Below, in pieces: positions 30,600 to 41,999 of a DNA stretch of 64,000 nucleotides (position 1 is its first letter; each line of letters begins with the position of its first letter). The notes under the pieces were generated by a model. The model saw nothing but the letters and a program-made list of their open reading frames with translations. It had not been told where the DNA came from and ran no database searches. Location: positions 60,698,001 to 60,762,000 of the forward strand of contig OZ231126.1 of the NCBI GenBank assembly GCA_965153355.1, in the 5' to 3' direction. The translations under genes and the position numbers were made by a program. This DNA comes from Flaccisagitta enflata (Eukaryota > Chaetognatha > Sagittoidea > Aphragmophora).

Positions 30600-32451
30600 G
30601 ACTAAGAGTCTACTATCTAAGGGGCAATTCCATACCCCACGTCTGAGAGGGGCTAGGGGTTGACACATCAACCCCCCCCCCTCTGGCGGGCTCTGGAAAC
30701 AACTGCCCAGATATCGGGCTACCACCCTCCGGCGAATTTTACGATTATGACCTATTTGCTGAGAAATTTGTCAAGGCTGCAGAACATAGATATCAATTGC
30801 GTATGTTCCCGAGATCCAATCAGTAATGAGATATAACATGGACCACTTGGGTGCTTCACATAGCAAAAGTTGCTTATTTCTTTTCATCCTCTTTACCTAA
30901 TGTGGAGTGGGCAATTTTAGGACCCTTACTATTTTTTTTATCAAAAATTATCTTCCGTTTTTTAGAAAATTGTTTTTGAGAGCCTAATTTGTATATTGCA
31001 GTGGGATAAAATAGTATGCTGATCTTCTCTGAATTAGCTTTTATAAACTTCTGCTCTTTAGCGAATTGTTAACCTGCTTTTTCACAAGCTCTTATGTAAC
31101 TTATACTCTGATATTTTGATTTATTTTTACAAAAATCATGGTTTTCTAAAACTAACAATTGTTCTTTTTGTAACAAGACTACACAGGATTTTGCTGAATT
31201 CTGGGAAATCTGAGTAAACTTTAAGGCCAAAACAAAAACGGAAGATGAAGGAATTTTGAGAAAAGAAAAACTGTCATCTTCATGATTTTTTTCACTCCAT
31301 ATTGGGTTAGCGGGACGAGAAGAAAATCAAATTTTTTGCTATGCGAAGCACGCAAATGGACCACGCATTTTTTACGCATTTTTTACGCATTTTTTACTAA
31401 GTCGGCGCTTCCAGGGTCTTAAATCGAAGAAAACTCACGTTCATGAGCGAGTAAGGACAGCAGGCAAGATCAGATACTTTTGATTCCGCGGCAAAATATC
31501 TTTCTCCATTACTGCTTTTATCTCCCGCTGAAAGTATTCGGTAACTCATGCTAAGGCCAATCTTAGAATCAAAACCTTGGAGATCTCTCTGATGAGGACT
31601 AGAGTTTCACAATGGGCTAACATCGTTATACTAAAAGGGGATGTACTAAATACATAGTGACGGAAAAAGGGATAATTCAATTCAATCTCCGATGTTAAAA
31701 ATTTGGTCTTGATCGTATTTTTTTCCGAGTACAACGGCAATATTTAGACACGATTTCTGATACGCAACAAAATCAGGATAAGAGACTTAATCATCCCTCC
31801 CCCAAAAAAAGACCGATCGTCACAAACAATACTAAACATAAACCTGGCCAGAGGTCACATATACTTGCAATAACCCAGCACCAGTAAAACTTGCGACAAT
31901 TCATTTCTTAACAGATACTCCCATAGCGGGATAGAAAGTAATGAAACAATTATGCATAGTTTCACACGCGGCAAGCGAATTTCAGGATACTTAAAATAAA
32001 AAAACATCGAATTGGCCCTCATTTCATGATTGAATTTTGAAAAATGAAGCAGCTAGCCCAGCTAAGTCATTTTTGATCCTGATGCTCAAATAACTTCAAC
32101 CATACCCCGCAAACATAAAAATAAGATCGCGATTGCTGATAAGAAAAAAATGTGAAAATCATGAAAAATAAATCAATTTTAAGCATCTTTGGCACGTCCT
32201 TGATTCAAATAAGCGATTGGCCCAATTAAAAGAATAAGCAAAGGTGGCAAACGACTGGTAAATCTAAAAAAAAAAAAGCGCAAGGTGGAATGAAATCGAG
32301 TTTTGAGTATATAGAGATATAAAAATTCATATCAGCGCGAGAAAGAGTGAAGCGAGTCTAGAACCGTTATCATCTCTCGCTTAACGGGCTTACGCACGGC
32401 GAATATATATATGTAACTAAAAGAAAAACTAACACAATTGCAAAAGTGCGA
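30600..32451. other. Gene-free AT-rich spacer
   Basis: Only a small 12 bp triplicate (ACGCATTTTTT, 31362-31398) stands out. It presumably includes the 3'-UTR of the kinectin-like gene. Minus-strand ORF 31546-31740 has no coding signature. Confidence 0.55.
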
Positions 32452-35400
32452 TCACTTAGACTTGGGTGAAAATAGTTTGGAGAGTGATTTGCCCTTTTTC
32501 TTCTTCTCCTCGCCGGCGCCTATCGAGACGCCGCCGACGGACACGTTATCCCCGGCGTTATTATGGGCGGCGCCGTGAACTTCTCCTTCCGCGGCCAAAT
32601 CGCCGTTTTTCTCATCGGCGTGTTTGGACTTTTTCTCCTCGGGGGATTTTTTCTCCTTATCTTTCTTATCCTTCTTGGACGGCATGGAGATGGCGGCCAC
32701 GGCGGTCGCTAACTGAGATTTTAGAGTCTCCGTTTCTTTTTTCAACGCGATGATTTCGGCGTCGGCGGCTCGCTGTCGATTGCCGGCTTCCGCGGCGTCG
32801 GTCGTGGCTTTTATCAGCGCCTCTTTCGTCGTCGCCATTTCCGCCGACATCGATTCCAACTGGCCGCGGGAGACGAGCGCCGAGGACTCGACTGTCTCTA
32901 ATCTCTTGACCAGTTCTTCCTTCGCCTCCTTTTCGCCTTTCAGCTCCACTTGCAAACTGCCGCGTTGTTTCTCCTCCGCCTCCGCCGCCGACTTGGCGGA
33001 CGCCTTCTCCTTATCCAATCGATCTTCGGCCGAGGCCAATCGCGAGTGAATTTCTCGCTTTTCCGCCTCCCAATCTGCCTTTTCCGCTTCCAGAGCCGTT
33101 AACTTGGCTTCCAGTTCCCCTCTCAACGCGTCTTGCACTTCCTTGGAAAGTTTTTCCTCTTCCTCCCGCGCGTTTCTCCAGCTCCGCAACTCTTCCTCTT
33201 TCGCTTGGAACTTTTTCGTCCATTTTTTCTCCTCCGCCTCGACGCTCGTTTGCAATTTGCTCAGCATTCCCTCCGTTTCCTTCAAGATGGCGTTGTAATT
33301 TTTCTCTTTCGCCTTGGCATCTTCCTCCAATTTTTTCTTCTCTTCGTCGAAGATGAGCGTGGATTTGGCGACGGCCGCGTCGATGGCTTTTTCCACGGAT
33401 GTCGCCAATTCTTCTTTGGTCGCTTCGAGTCGACGATTCGCGTCGACGATTTCCGCTTCTTTCGAGGCTACCAGATCGCGTAAACGGGCCGCCGATTCGG
33501 CCTCTTGCGTCAACGAGGTCTGGAGTTGGAAAAGCTGCTCTTTTGTTTCCGTTATCGTGGATTCGAGACCCAAAACGATGGCGGCTTTCGATTCCAATTC
33601 CGCTTGACGATCGTTTAACTCCTTTTCAAACTCGGTCGCGGCGGCCGTTGACTTTTCCAACTCTGCCTGCAGCTTGGACAATTCCTCCCCAAGTTGATCT
33701 TCTTTGATCTTGTCCTCGCCATCTTCAATTTTGACGTTTAGAGCGTCCTTTAAAGCCTGAATTTGCGGCAGATATTCAGCTTCTTTAGATTGTAGTTGAT
33801 TATCTACAACCCTTTGAACTGCGTTGGTAAAGTGAACCGCGAAGAACTCTTCCGCGTTGGCAGACAAAGAGGACGGAACCAGATGGAGGGTTAAAGAACT
33901 TTTAAAAGCCTCCACCAGGGACGCCACGGAAGTCGTCGACTCGGCCTTGGCGATGTTTGACGCCGTCGTCGACTGGATCTCGCGAAGCGCCTCCACGATA
34001 CGCAGTTGTTCCAATTCCGGATCGACTTTCGAATCCACTTGCGTGGTCAATTCGGCCAATCGTTTAGAGGCGTCCGCTAATTTTCCCTCCAATTCCTTCT
34101 TCGTCGTTTCCTCCTTTTCCAATTTCGATTTGATTTCTGAGAGATCAACCTCGACTCTCGTCAATTTCTCCTCCAACTCTTTCTTAGCCGCCATTTCCTC
34201 TTGGAAGCGATCGTCGTTTTCTTTAGCCACCACCGCCGCAGCCGTCTCCGCCTCTTCCACTTTGCTCTTTTCAGAATTAACCATATTCAAAACTTCCGAT
34301 TTGATCGCTTCCAACTCTCCTTGCATGCGAGAGATTTCCGCATCTTTGGCGGCGACGATGTTCTGCAGATCCGCTACTTCCGGCGCCGGCTCGGGCGTTG
34401 GCATCTCGTCAGTGGACGCGGGTGCGGCAGCATCGGCGCCGACGGAGGCGCTTCGCTCTATCAAGCTCTCCTCCGCAATCAACAGCTTGGCACGCACTTC
34501 CTTGTGCTGCGTGACCTCATCTTGCAAGCGAGTTTCGATCATTTTCAGCTGCGTGTCCATCGCGTTACGACTATTCTCGGCTTCAGTCAGCTGCGAGTTT
34601 AATTGCGAGATTCTCGTTTCACGCAAGCCGACGGCGTTTTCGAGTTCGTTGACGCGGTCGTTGGCTCTCTGGGATTCAGCCAATTCCTTCGCGACAGCTC
34701 CGCATCGCGCTTCCGACTGCTGCAGCTGATCGTGCATTTCTTGCAACTGACGATTGTAAGAAGATTTGGCCTCGTCAGCGGCTGATTTCTTAACGCGCTG
34801 CTTTTCTTCCTCCAGCTGCTGTATCCGCGCTTCGTAATCCTTTCTTCCGCGATCCGCGGCTTCGCGCCAGGATTTCGCTTCGGCTTGCAGATGCTGAAGG
34901 CGCCCATGCGCCTCGGCATCTGTCTTTTGCATCTTGTGCTGCATCGCGGATAATTCTGACTGGAGGGCGGCGCGTTCCGTTTGGAAATCCCGCTGCTTTT
35001 GCTGTAGCTGCTGATTGAGAGATTGCACTTCGCTGGTTTTGGCGATGGTGGTTTCCGCCAGCTGCGCCTCCATTTCCGCTACTTTGACGCGCTCGGCTTT
35101 GAGCCAACCACGATTCTCACCCAATCGCGTTTGTAAATTTCCGTGCGAAACTTTGGTTTCCTTGAGAATTCGATCTTTCTCCTCGAGAATGCTTTTGAGT
35201 TGAACGACCATTTCCGCGTCTGACAGAGGAGCAGCGGTGGACTCTTCGGAAATGGACGTTTTTTTCTTTTTTTTCCTCTTTTCCTTGATGTCGTCGGGAA
35301 GGCCGTTTACGAGAGCCTCCGAGGCCGCGGACTCCATGGCGGCTTTGGTTACAACAGCGACGATAGCCTCGTCAGAGGCCATGCAGGCGGCGGCTTCTTC

Positions 35401-36147
35401 ATCCACAGACGCGAAACCATTCATGGGGACCTCGAGGACGGCGGCGACTTGCGCTTCTTGAGCGACCTCGACGACCATCTCTTCCTTAATAGTCAGAGCC
35501 GCCGAATCATCCACTGGAGGCTCCACAATCGCCCCCTCCGCCTCAGCGAATGGCTCCTCAACGGACAACGATTCCTGACTTTTGCCCTTTCGTTTTTTGG
35601 CGGATTTCGATGGCTGCGACGCGGCGGTGACTTCTTCCGTTACGGCGGGGACCACGATTTCCTCCTCTAACGCCAGAGGAGGCGCGTCATTTGCCAGCGC
35701 GATGTCCTTCACAACGGGGGCGGCGATAGTGGGTTTCTCATCGGCCGAAACGTCAACGGCATTCTTAGGTCGTTGTTGCGTTTTCGTCGTAGAAACTTTT
35801 CTTTTGGTTTCCTTGGTTTCTTTTTTCTTTCTTTCCGATTTGCCGGTGGCGCCTTTTCCCGCGGCTTTTTTACCTCTTTGCTTCAGCAAAGAGCTGTCTC
35901 CTTGCCGAATCCTTTGCTGTTCGAGCGCTTCTTCGAAAGTACGCTCCCGCATGCCGAACACGCTGATGACGTAGATGAGGATGGCGGAAACGACAAAGAA
36001 TGTGGCGCAGATGGCGACGATTTGATACACGTCGGATCCGGGGGCGAACGTGGCCGATGCGCCAACATCGTCACCGACGACTCGAGAAAAACAGAAGAAA
36101 TTGGCGACGATGCTCAGCAAAACCACGGCCGATTTCCGCGTTAACAT
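32452..36147 (-). CDS. Kinectin/ribosome-binding protein 1 (p180)-like ER coiled-coil protein, 1231 aa, intronless
   Basis: A single open frame of 1231 residues. Residues 1-27 are hydrophobic and signal-like. Residues 41-65 form a transmembrane helix followed by a motif of the form RxFEEALEQQR, which matches the post-membrane motif of the p180/kinectin family. Residues 90-130 are Lys-rich (KK-x repeats). Residues 130-310 are acidic/Ala-Val-rich linker with short KKxKKK islands. From about 310 to 1170 the protein is a near-continuous coiled coil (heptads rich in Glu, Lys, Ala, Gln, Leu). The tail is Lys-rich and ends in a KLFSPKSK-like motif. Family members are ER membrane proteins binding ribosomes, kinesin or microtubules; that role is inferred from architecture. 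GC content and third-position bias are clearly higher than in flanking DNA. Notable: vertebrate homologues have many exons while this copy has none. Long antisense ORFs here are shadows of its codon bias. Confidence 0.85.
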   Translation of the reverse strand: MLTRKSAVVLLSIVANFFCFSRVVGDDVGASATFAPGSDVYQIVAICATFFVVSAILIYVISVFGMRERTFEEALEQQRIRQGDSSLLKQRGKKAAGKGATGKSERKKKETKETKRKVSTTKTQQRPKNAVDVSADEKPTIAAPVVKDIALANDAPPLALEEEIVVPAVTEEVTAASQPSKSAKKRKGKSQESLSVEEPFAEAEGAIVEPPVDDSAALTIKEEMVVEVAQEAQVAAVLEVPMNGFASVDEEAAACMASDEAIVAVVTKAAMESAASEALVNGLPDDIKEKRKKKKKTSISEESTAAPLSDAEMVVQLKSILEEKDRILKETKVSHGNLQTRLGENRGWLKAERVKVAEMEAQLAETTIAKTSEVQSLNQQLQQKQRDFQTERAALQSELSAMQHKMQKTDAEAHGRLQHLQAEAKSWREAADRGRKDYEARIQQLEEEKQRVKKSAADEAKSSYNRQLQEMHDQLQQSEARCGAVAKELAESQRANDRVNELENAVGLRETRISQLNSQLTEAENSRNAMDTQLKMIETRLQDEVTQHKEVRAKLLIAEESLIERSASVGADAAAPASTDEMPTPEPAPEVADLQNIVAAKDAEISRMQGELEAIKSEVLNMVNSEKSKVEEAETAAAVVAKENDDRFQEEMAAKKELEEKLTRVEVDLSEIKSKLEKEETTKKELEGKLADASKRLAELTTQVDSKVDPELEQLRIVEALREIQSTTASNIAKAESTTSVASLVEAFKSSLTLHLVPSSLSANAEEFFAVHFTNAVQRVVDNQLQSKEAEYLPQIQALKDALNVKIEDGEDKIKEDQLGEELSKLQAELEKSTAAATEFEKELNDRQAELESKAAIVLGLESTITETKEQLFQLQTSLTQEAESAARLRDLVASKEAEIVDANRRLEATKEELATSVEKAIDAAVAKSTLIFDEEKKKLEEDAKAKEKNYNAILKETEGMLSKLQTSVEAEEKKWTKKFQAKEEELRSWRNAREEEEKLSKEVQDALRGELEAKLTALEAEKADWEAEKREIHSRLASAEDRLDKEKASAKSAAEAEEKQRGSLQVELKGEKEAKEELVKRLETVESSALVSRGQLESMSAEMATTKEALIKATTDAAEAGNRQRAADAEIIALKKETETLKSQLATAVAAISMPSKKDKKDKEKKSPEEKKSKHADEKNGDLAAEGEVHGAAHNNAGDNVSVGGVSIGAGEEKKKKGKSLSKLFSPKSK

Positions 36148-36708
36148 GATTACTTTTTTTGGATTGTACGATCTTGGTGATGGATGAAAACTGAGGAGTT
36201 ACAGGGAGGGTACTTCTTTTGATGAAATTTGTAATGGCCGCGAAAGAGCGTTGCGGGGACCCTTTTGAATGAATGAAGAGATTGATGAATACGTTTGATT
36301 CTCGAATCCCTTTTATTTATTTGTGTCCTGCTGAATTTTTTTTCCCAACTTGTCCCGTATCTAATCTTTGATCCAAATTGTTTTTTTTTTTTTTTTTTTT
36401 TGGTCGTCTAATCCAAATCCCAGAATGCCGGTTTCACGTGACAACAAATCAGTCCCTACGATTCCGAAGCCTCAGAGTGTTTCAATCATGATTCCAGTGG
36501 ATGCTATTCACCCACTCGCGCACTCCCTCCGACACTAGACTGAAGAAAAATAAATGTAAAGGTCGATTCAAAATTAGGCAAAAAAAGCGATACTATAAAA
36601 CTAATGAGATGAGTTGACAAAAACAAATCAAGACTAGAAACGTAATATTATTATCAATCGGAAATGTAACGACGTATAATGCAGACTTGCGTGGCAACTG
36701 TTAGCGAT
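36148..36708. other. Spacer between the kinectin-like and dehydrogenase genes
   Basis: Contains a T homopolymer at about 36379-36401; otherwise unremarkable. It should hold the promoter of the kinectin-like gene and the 3'-UTR of the dehydrogenase. Confidence 0.5.
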
Positions 36709-39700
36709 TCAATAGCCTTTACTCCAGTCAAGTAAATACTTCAGCGGTTGCTCTTGCACGAATCTGTCGAAATTATCACCAAAAACCTTGGCCACTTGAA
36801 AATCGAGCGTCACACTGGATATATGCGGGGAAATAATAACGTCTGGATGCTCCCATAGTGGACTTTCAGCAGGCAACGGCTCCGTGTCAAACACATCCAA
36901 TACCGCCTGGGAGATATAGCCTTGTTTGAGCGCGTGCTGCAGCGAAGGGGCGTCAATCACGTCTCCGCGACCGACGTTGATAAAGACTGGTTTCTTGTGT
37001 CTACAATAGGTCAGCGTCTCGCCCGATAGCATGTCTTTCGTCTTGGGCGTCGAAGGCAACACGTTGCACAAGTAATCCGCCTCATGCAGCAGCTCGGGAA
37101 GACGGGAGAAGTCATACAACCGATCGACGTTGGGCTCACTTCGCCCACCGCTCGTCGACGATACTAATCCAAGCACCGTCATGCCGAATCCATTTTTGCA
37201 AACGCGGGCAATTTCGCGACCGATTTCCCCGACCCCGAGAATCCCGATGGAAAATGAGGAGAGCGGTTTGTAATCCCCGCGCCTATCTTTGTCCCATTTT
37301 TTGCGCTTTTGATCCTCCAACAAGCCGAAAAATTGACGCTGATGAGCGACGAGATGACCCACGACAAACTCGGCCATGAGAGGACCGAAAGAACCCGCGA
37401 ATCGAGTGACTGTTTGTGTACATGGAGATGCATGAAGATAAATACTATCTAGGAAAAAAGTATATCTACACCTTCTACCAAGGATATCTCCGCTTCTAGA
37501 AATATTAGATAGATTTAAAAAAAAAACTGAACTTCATCAAAAAATCTTCAAAATGAGCTCTATTTGGTTGGTGTATCTTAAATCATTTAGAAATTACAAG
37601 CCAAATTGTAAAAAACATTTATTTTCAAAATAAAATAAAAAAGCTTAAAAACAACAGTCCTCGACTGTAGTCTATTTGGTGTCTGACCCGGCTACTCAGT
37701 CTGACCCGGCTACTCAGTCTGACCCGGCTACTCAGTCTGACCCGGCTACTCAGTCTGACCCGGCTACTCAGTCTGACCCAGCTACTCAGTCTGACCCGGC
37801 TACTCAGTCTGACCCGGCTACTCAGTCTGACCCGGCTACTCAGTCTGACCCGGCTACTCAGTCTTACCCGGCTACTCAGTCTGACCCAGCTTCCAATTGC
37901 ATACCTTAAAGTCCATGATGGCATACCTTGAAGTCCATGATGGCATACCTTGAAGTCCATGATGGCATACCTTGAAGTTCATGGTGGCATACCTTGCAGC
38001 CCATGATGGCATACCTTGAAGCCCATGATGGCATTCCTTGAAGTCCATGAAAGCATACCTTATAATCCAACAAAAAAGATAACAAAAAATTTTCAAATTT
38101 TCAAAAAAATTTTTTTTTAAAAAAAAAAAATTTCAAAAAAAAAAAAATTTTTCAAAAAAAATTTAAAAAAATTTTTTTTCAAAAAAAAATTCTTTCAAAA
38201 AAATTTTTTTCAAAAAAAAATTTTAAAAAAATTTTGAAAAAAAAAAAATTTTTGAAAAAATTTTCTTAAGTCCAAGAAATGATGTTACTAGATACATCAT
38301 GAATATTATATTTTCTTAACCAATACTCAGAATTTACTGAAATCTTGGGGAGCTTTACTGATGCAATGAGCCTTCACAACAAGTTTGAACAACATTGGTG
38401 AACCTTTACTACCATTTCCCTATGTAAATTGCACAAGTCTAGGAATTAATATTGCTAGCAAAATACCCTTATATCTTCTAAACCAATACTCAGAATTATC
38501 TGAAATCTTGCAAGGGAGCTTTAATTGATGCAATAAACCTTCACAACAAGTTTGAACAACATTGATGAACCTTTACTACCCTTCCCCTATGTAAATTGCA
38601 CAAGTCCAGGAATCAATATTACTACAAAAATAATAGGCAAAGGGTATTAAATATTTATGAATGTTGTTGAAAGTTGGTACACAGGTTAGTAATGCCCTAA
38701 AATTAACACTGACCAAGTTTCATCAACATCTGAGTTGTGGTTCTCAAGTTTTTAAGGGTTGACACAACAAACAACGAACAATGAACGGCTTACTACACGA
38801 TCAGTGCTATGTTATAGTCCTCGACTTAAACTGATCGTCGAGGACAAAAAGACAGCAGAATGCAGAAATTGTAAATAGCTTTAAATCAACATATCTCCAC
38901 TTCTAGAGCAGCTAGTTGATTTAAAAAAAAATTATCTACATCAAAAAATCTATAAGAGGAACTCATCCTGGTTTCTGTAGTTTTGTATGTTTGTTTGTTT
39001 GTATGTTTGCAGACGTAAATGTAAACTTCTTCCCAAATTGTTAATTTGCCTATGAGTGATAACACCATATCCTCTATATTCTATAACATGTTGGAATAGC
39101 TTTAGATATTGCTTCCAAAAATTACAAACTTTCATAAGAATTTTGTTAAACAAGGCCGGATACATGACTACCGAAGTTGCGTGCAGGGGCCATATTTGAG
39201 GTCACTAGCCCATTTGGGCAGGAACAGTAGGGTCAAAAAAATAAAATCATGAAAAAAGTAAAATGTGACCAACTAACCGAGCAACCGATGGACAAAGCAG
39301 GTTGTAGAATCACGTGCATGCAACTAAAAACAGATTATTTTATATATTAACACTTTTGTATAATAATTAAATGAATATTAGATCACTAAAACATATTGCA
39401 TCGCAGGTGTAGATATACTTTTTTCCTAGGTAGTAGAGACAGACAACTCAATAACTAGACGGGGGGGGGAGAGACATCACAATGCATGAACAAGTCGAGG
39501 ACAATAATGAGTGGTTTGAAGGAGGGCCAATAATGAACGGACCGAAGGAGGAATGGAGCCCGGACAAATTTCCAATAACCAAACAAAAGTAACAAGCGAC
39601 CGATCACCAGCGAACGAGGGAGGTGTTGGTTTCGACGCGCCGTCCGGTGTGAGGGCCCGGAAGAGAAAATCGTTGCCGGCCCACGTGCTTTGAACCCAAC

Positions 39701-40010
39701 GTACGTTCTTCAACTCGGACCAATAAGGCGCGATACATTCGGGATCGCCGAACAGAATCTCGGCATCGTTGAGCGATCGTTTGATTTCCTCGTCGGTCGC
39801 GGTTTGAGCCGAGATTTCCACAATGGGGATGTCGGGACGAGTTTTCTTCAAATACTCGACTAATCGAAGTTTCGTCATGATGGTTACAGTTGGTAAACGG
39901 TACGTGTAAAATCGGCCGTGAGACATTGTAGGGGTTTTGACGGTTAACACGGTGTAAGAAGTGAGAGATGTGTTTTGATAGCGAAGTCGAAATGCCGAAA
40001 GAGGAGCCAC
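36709..40010 (-). CDS. D-isomer-specific 2-hydroxyacid dehydrogenase, 2 exons
   Basis: Exon 1 ends at 39608 (donor GCTG-GTGATC); exon 2 is 37409-36709, frame kept across the junction (a split Val codon giving VTRFAGSFGPLM). Starts at 40010, 39926 or 39878 are possible, giving about 367, 339 or 323 residues; I list the longest. The N-terminal part is the substrate-binding half (PDIPIVEISAQ..., FGDPE, VQSTWAG). The NAD(P)-binding motif GVGEIG is near residue 193 (longest start). Catalytic residues of the family are all present: Arg in NVGRGDVID (about 282), Glu in DTEP (about 311) and His in SPHISS (about 330). The enzyme should interconvert a 2-oxoacid and a D-2-hydroxyacid with NAD(P)H, in the cytosol or, with the longest start, possibly mitochondria. 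Substrate cannot be told from sequence. The 2.2 kb intron holds minisatellites and one Helentron-like copy. Donor is GTGATC, a weaker variant. Confidence 0.9.
37650..38850. repeat. Minisatellite block in the dehydrogenase intron bounded by AGTCCTCGACT
   Basis: 18-mers TCTGACCCGGCTACTCAG (about 12 copies, 37682-37898), 22-mers containing CATACCTTGAAGTCCATGAT (about 7 copies, 37910-38060), A/T homopolymer mix (38090-38265), and a ~180 bp unit duplicated (about 38290-38460 and 38465-38640). AGTCCTCGACT occurs at both ends; the right end forms a hairpin GTCCTCGAC...GTCGAGGAC (38817-38845). Confidence 0.75.
39149..39325 (-). mobile_element. HINE element
   Basis: On the minus strand: head AGTTGCATGCACGTGATT, short GTC block, tail TTGCGTGCAACT-like remnants and GTATCCGGCCTTGTT. 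It is in the dehydrogenase intron. Confidence 0.7.
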
Positions 40011-40224
40011 GTCAATCCATGGGTCAGTGACGTAGGGAGGCGGAGGGCAATCGACTCCTTTTGCTCAAGCACTACTGCCTACCCTCGCAGAATACAGCGC
40101 CAACACTTTATTCTCGACTTTTCATCAGAGTTTCTGCCAAGAATGAAGGAACAAAAGGCGTAAATCAGCAACTTGGGACGTTTTGAAGAAGATTACAGAA
40201 AAAACAATTTTGATACTTTTTTTT

Positions 40225-40438
40225 ATTGCGGACACGCAACTCGATACGAGGTTTGGTCCGTCCGTCGGTTCGTCCATCTGTCAAAACAAATCGAAAAGTC
40301 GAAAAATGAGGGTTTAGATACTTTTTGTGAATGTTAGATCGTGTAGGAAATAGGGAATCGATGTCAATGAGAGTTGCACGCCCCTGCCCACCCGTCGGCC
40401 GTCGTCCGCCACGATATTGTGACCCCGCGCCACTTGTT
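40225..40438 (+). mobile_element. HINE element, subfamily B
   Basis: Head TTGCGGACACGCAA plus CTCGATACGAGG, GTCC block; tail GTCCGCCACGATATTGTGAC then CCCGCGCCACTTGTT. Confidence 0.75.
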
Positions 40439-40439
40439 T

Positions 40440-41339
40440 TTCTTGTTCTCCCTGGCCGGTAGGTCCAGAATCAAATTCTTAGTATTCCAGGACTGGTCTC
40501 TTGAAACACACTTATAGGTGGCATAGGTGTAGATGGGTCTGTCACTCTCGGCGCAGTTCAACAAATTAAATAGCCATTTCTAGAGTTGTTAGGTTAAAGT
40601 TGAAAACTGAAAATAAAGAGACTGACCATTTTTAAAAGTCAAAACATGATTAGAGAGCTTTTGTAAAAGAAACTTCCATTTAATAATGGAAAACAGTGTT
40701 ATAAAATGAGCGTCGTGGAAAAAGTGTAAAATGAGGTAAATTTCAATGAACTACAAGCTTCATTTTTTGAAAGAATGTGATTTTTTGATGAAGTTTTGCA
40801 TGTAATGACGGATATCACAGGAAGTATCCACTATAGGCGGATTTCCACTATTGCAATCATAAAAATAAAAGAAATTGACGTGAAGAAACCAGTTTTAGAT
40901 CCATTTAAGATAGATTTCCATTACTCTTAATTTTAAAATGTATACATGAGCAAGAAATCGTTTCACCGCAAGAGCTTAGAAATAGGGTGTTACCCTGCAC
41001 TTTCACAAATGTTTAAGTCAAGCGTTTTTTTAATTTTCAAACAGAAGAAAGATTAGAAAATGATTTTTAATGGTTCTTTCTCAAAGCTTTTTTCGCGCTC
41101 TTTTTCTTTCTTTATTTTGAAAGACTTTTCTATTTATAGTTTCCCTAAAAACTCTTGGGAGAGTTTTGTTTACAACAAAAATCGAGGCACAGGATACCAT
41201 GGAAACCACTGGACATAACTCTCTGAAATGCAGATCATAATTTTAAAGTCATTTCGAGTCTAACGATCTCATGAGCTATGTTCTTTTCAAAAATAAAGTG
41301 TAATAAAAAGAAAGCTTTGTGGAAGATGGAGACTTTGGA
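40440..41339. other. Gene-free spacer
   Basis: AT-rich; no repeats, RNA genes or coding signatures noticed. Confidence 0.5.
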
Positions 41340-41999
41340 TTAATTCCTGCAATTAAACGACTTGTGGCCAAAGTTTCCGCATTTGAAACAAATTGTTTGT
41401 GGACAGGATCTTGCAAAATGGCCACCTTTTTTACATGTAAAGCAGATGCTAGCAAGAGAACATGACCAGGACATGTGTCCATATCCGTTACAGTTGTAAC
41501 ACTTAAGCCACGGCTGCTGTGGAGGGGGAACAGGGTGATTCGTCGCCGGCAGTGACTCGGACTTGACTCGGACTTGATCGGCGGATTAGCCCGAGTATCG
41601 CTCTCGGAATCGTTGAATGGGATCGCCATTAAAGGTAGAGGGGCTGGTCCCAAATGATCTTTTAGTATCGCCCTCATCCCGGCGTAAATCGGCGCCAAAG
41701 CAGTCTGGCCTCCATTTGTATTAACTGACTTGGTACGTTTCGTATTATCTCCGCGGTAAAGCTGCAGTGATTTGCAAGCGTTGGATGGAGCAACTGGAAC
41801 TGCGTCGACTGCAAGCCTTGTCCTTTTCGTCGGAGGCGTTGTACATTGCGGATCAACGACGTTGTGCCGGGGAGAGTTATATGACGAATCGTCAGTTTCA
41901 GGCGAATCCCGTTCGATTTTGACGACGACGCCGTTGATGTTGGGAGGGTTGACGACCGCATTATCATCGTTCGAATTGGCGCCCGAACGATGTCTTTTT
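41340..41999 (-). CDS. CCHC zinc-knuckle protein, partial and frameshifted
   Basis: From a good acceptor (TGCTTCTCAG, exon begins 41999) a frame with no stop runs to about 41577, encoding a Ser/Pro/Asn-rich basic region (starts KRHRSGANSNDD, later TPPTKRTRLAVD, KDHLGPAPLP). A second frame from about 41565 to the TAA at 41342-41340 encodes three perfect C-x2-C-x4-H-x4-C knuckles: CYNCNGYGHMSWSC, CFTCKKGGHFARSC, CFKCGNFGHKSFNC. The frame changes exactly at an 11 bp tandem duplication (41555-41565 and 41566-41576). Subtracting one copy would put both parts in one frame. The 5' exon was not found; 42000-42299 has no convincing start. CCHC knuckles bind single-stranded nucleic acid. Cellular and retroelement Gag origins are both possible; no protease or polymerase domain is nearby, which favours a cellular gene. 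It may be a polymorphic null allele, a pseudogene or an assembly error. Confidence 0.6.

Noticed and set aside
32466-36144. Many plus-strand ORFs of 60-290 codons
   Set aside because: Antisense shadows of the GC-biased kinectin-like gene; no domains and strong codon-bias mirror.
37676-37960. SDPATQ / RVRLSS repeat ORFs
   Set aside because: 18 bp minisatellite within the dehydrogenase intron.
41340-41520. Zinc knuckles as retrotransposon Gag
   Set aside because: No protease, reverse transcriptase, integrase or LTR signatures nearby; left open but not adopted.
41520-41570. A tiny intron (acceptor CCCCCTCCACAG) explaining the frame change in the zinc-knuckle gene
   Set aside because: The acceptor is good, but no GT in the required phase lies upstream; the 11 bp duplication explains the shift better.
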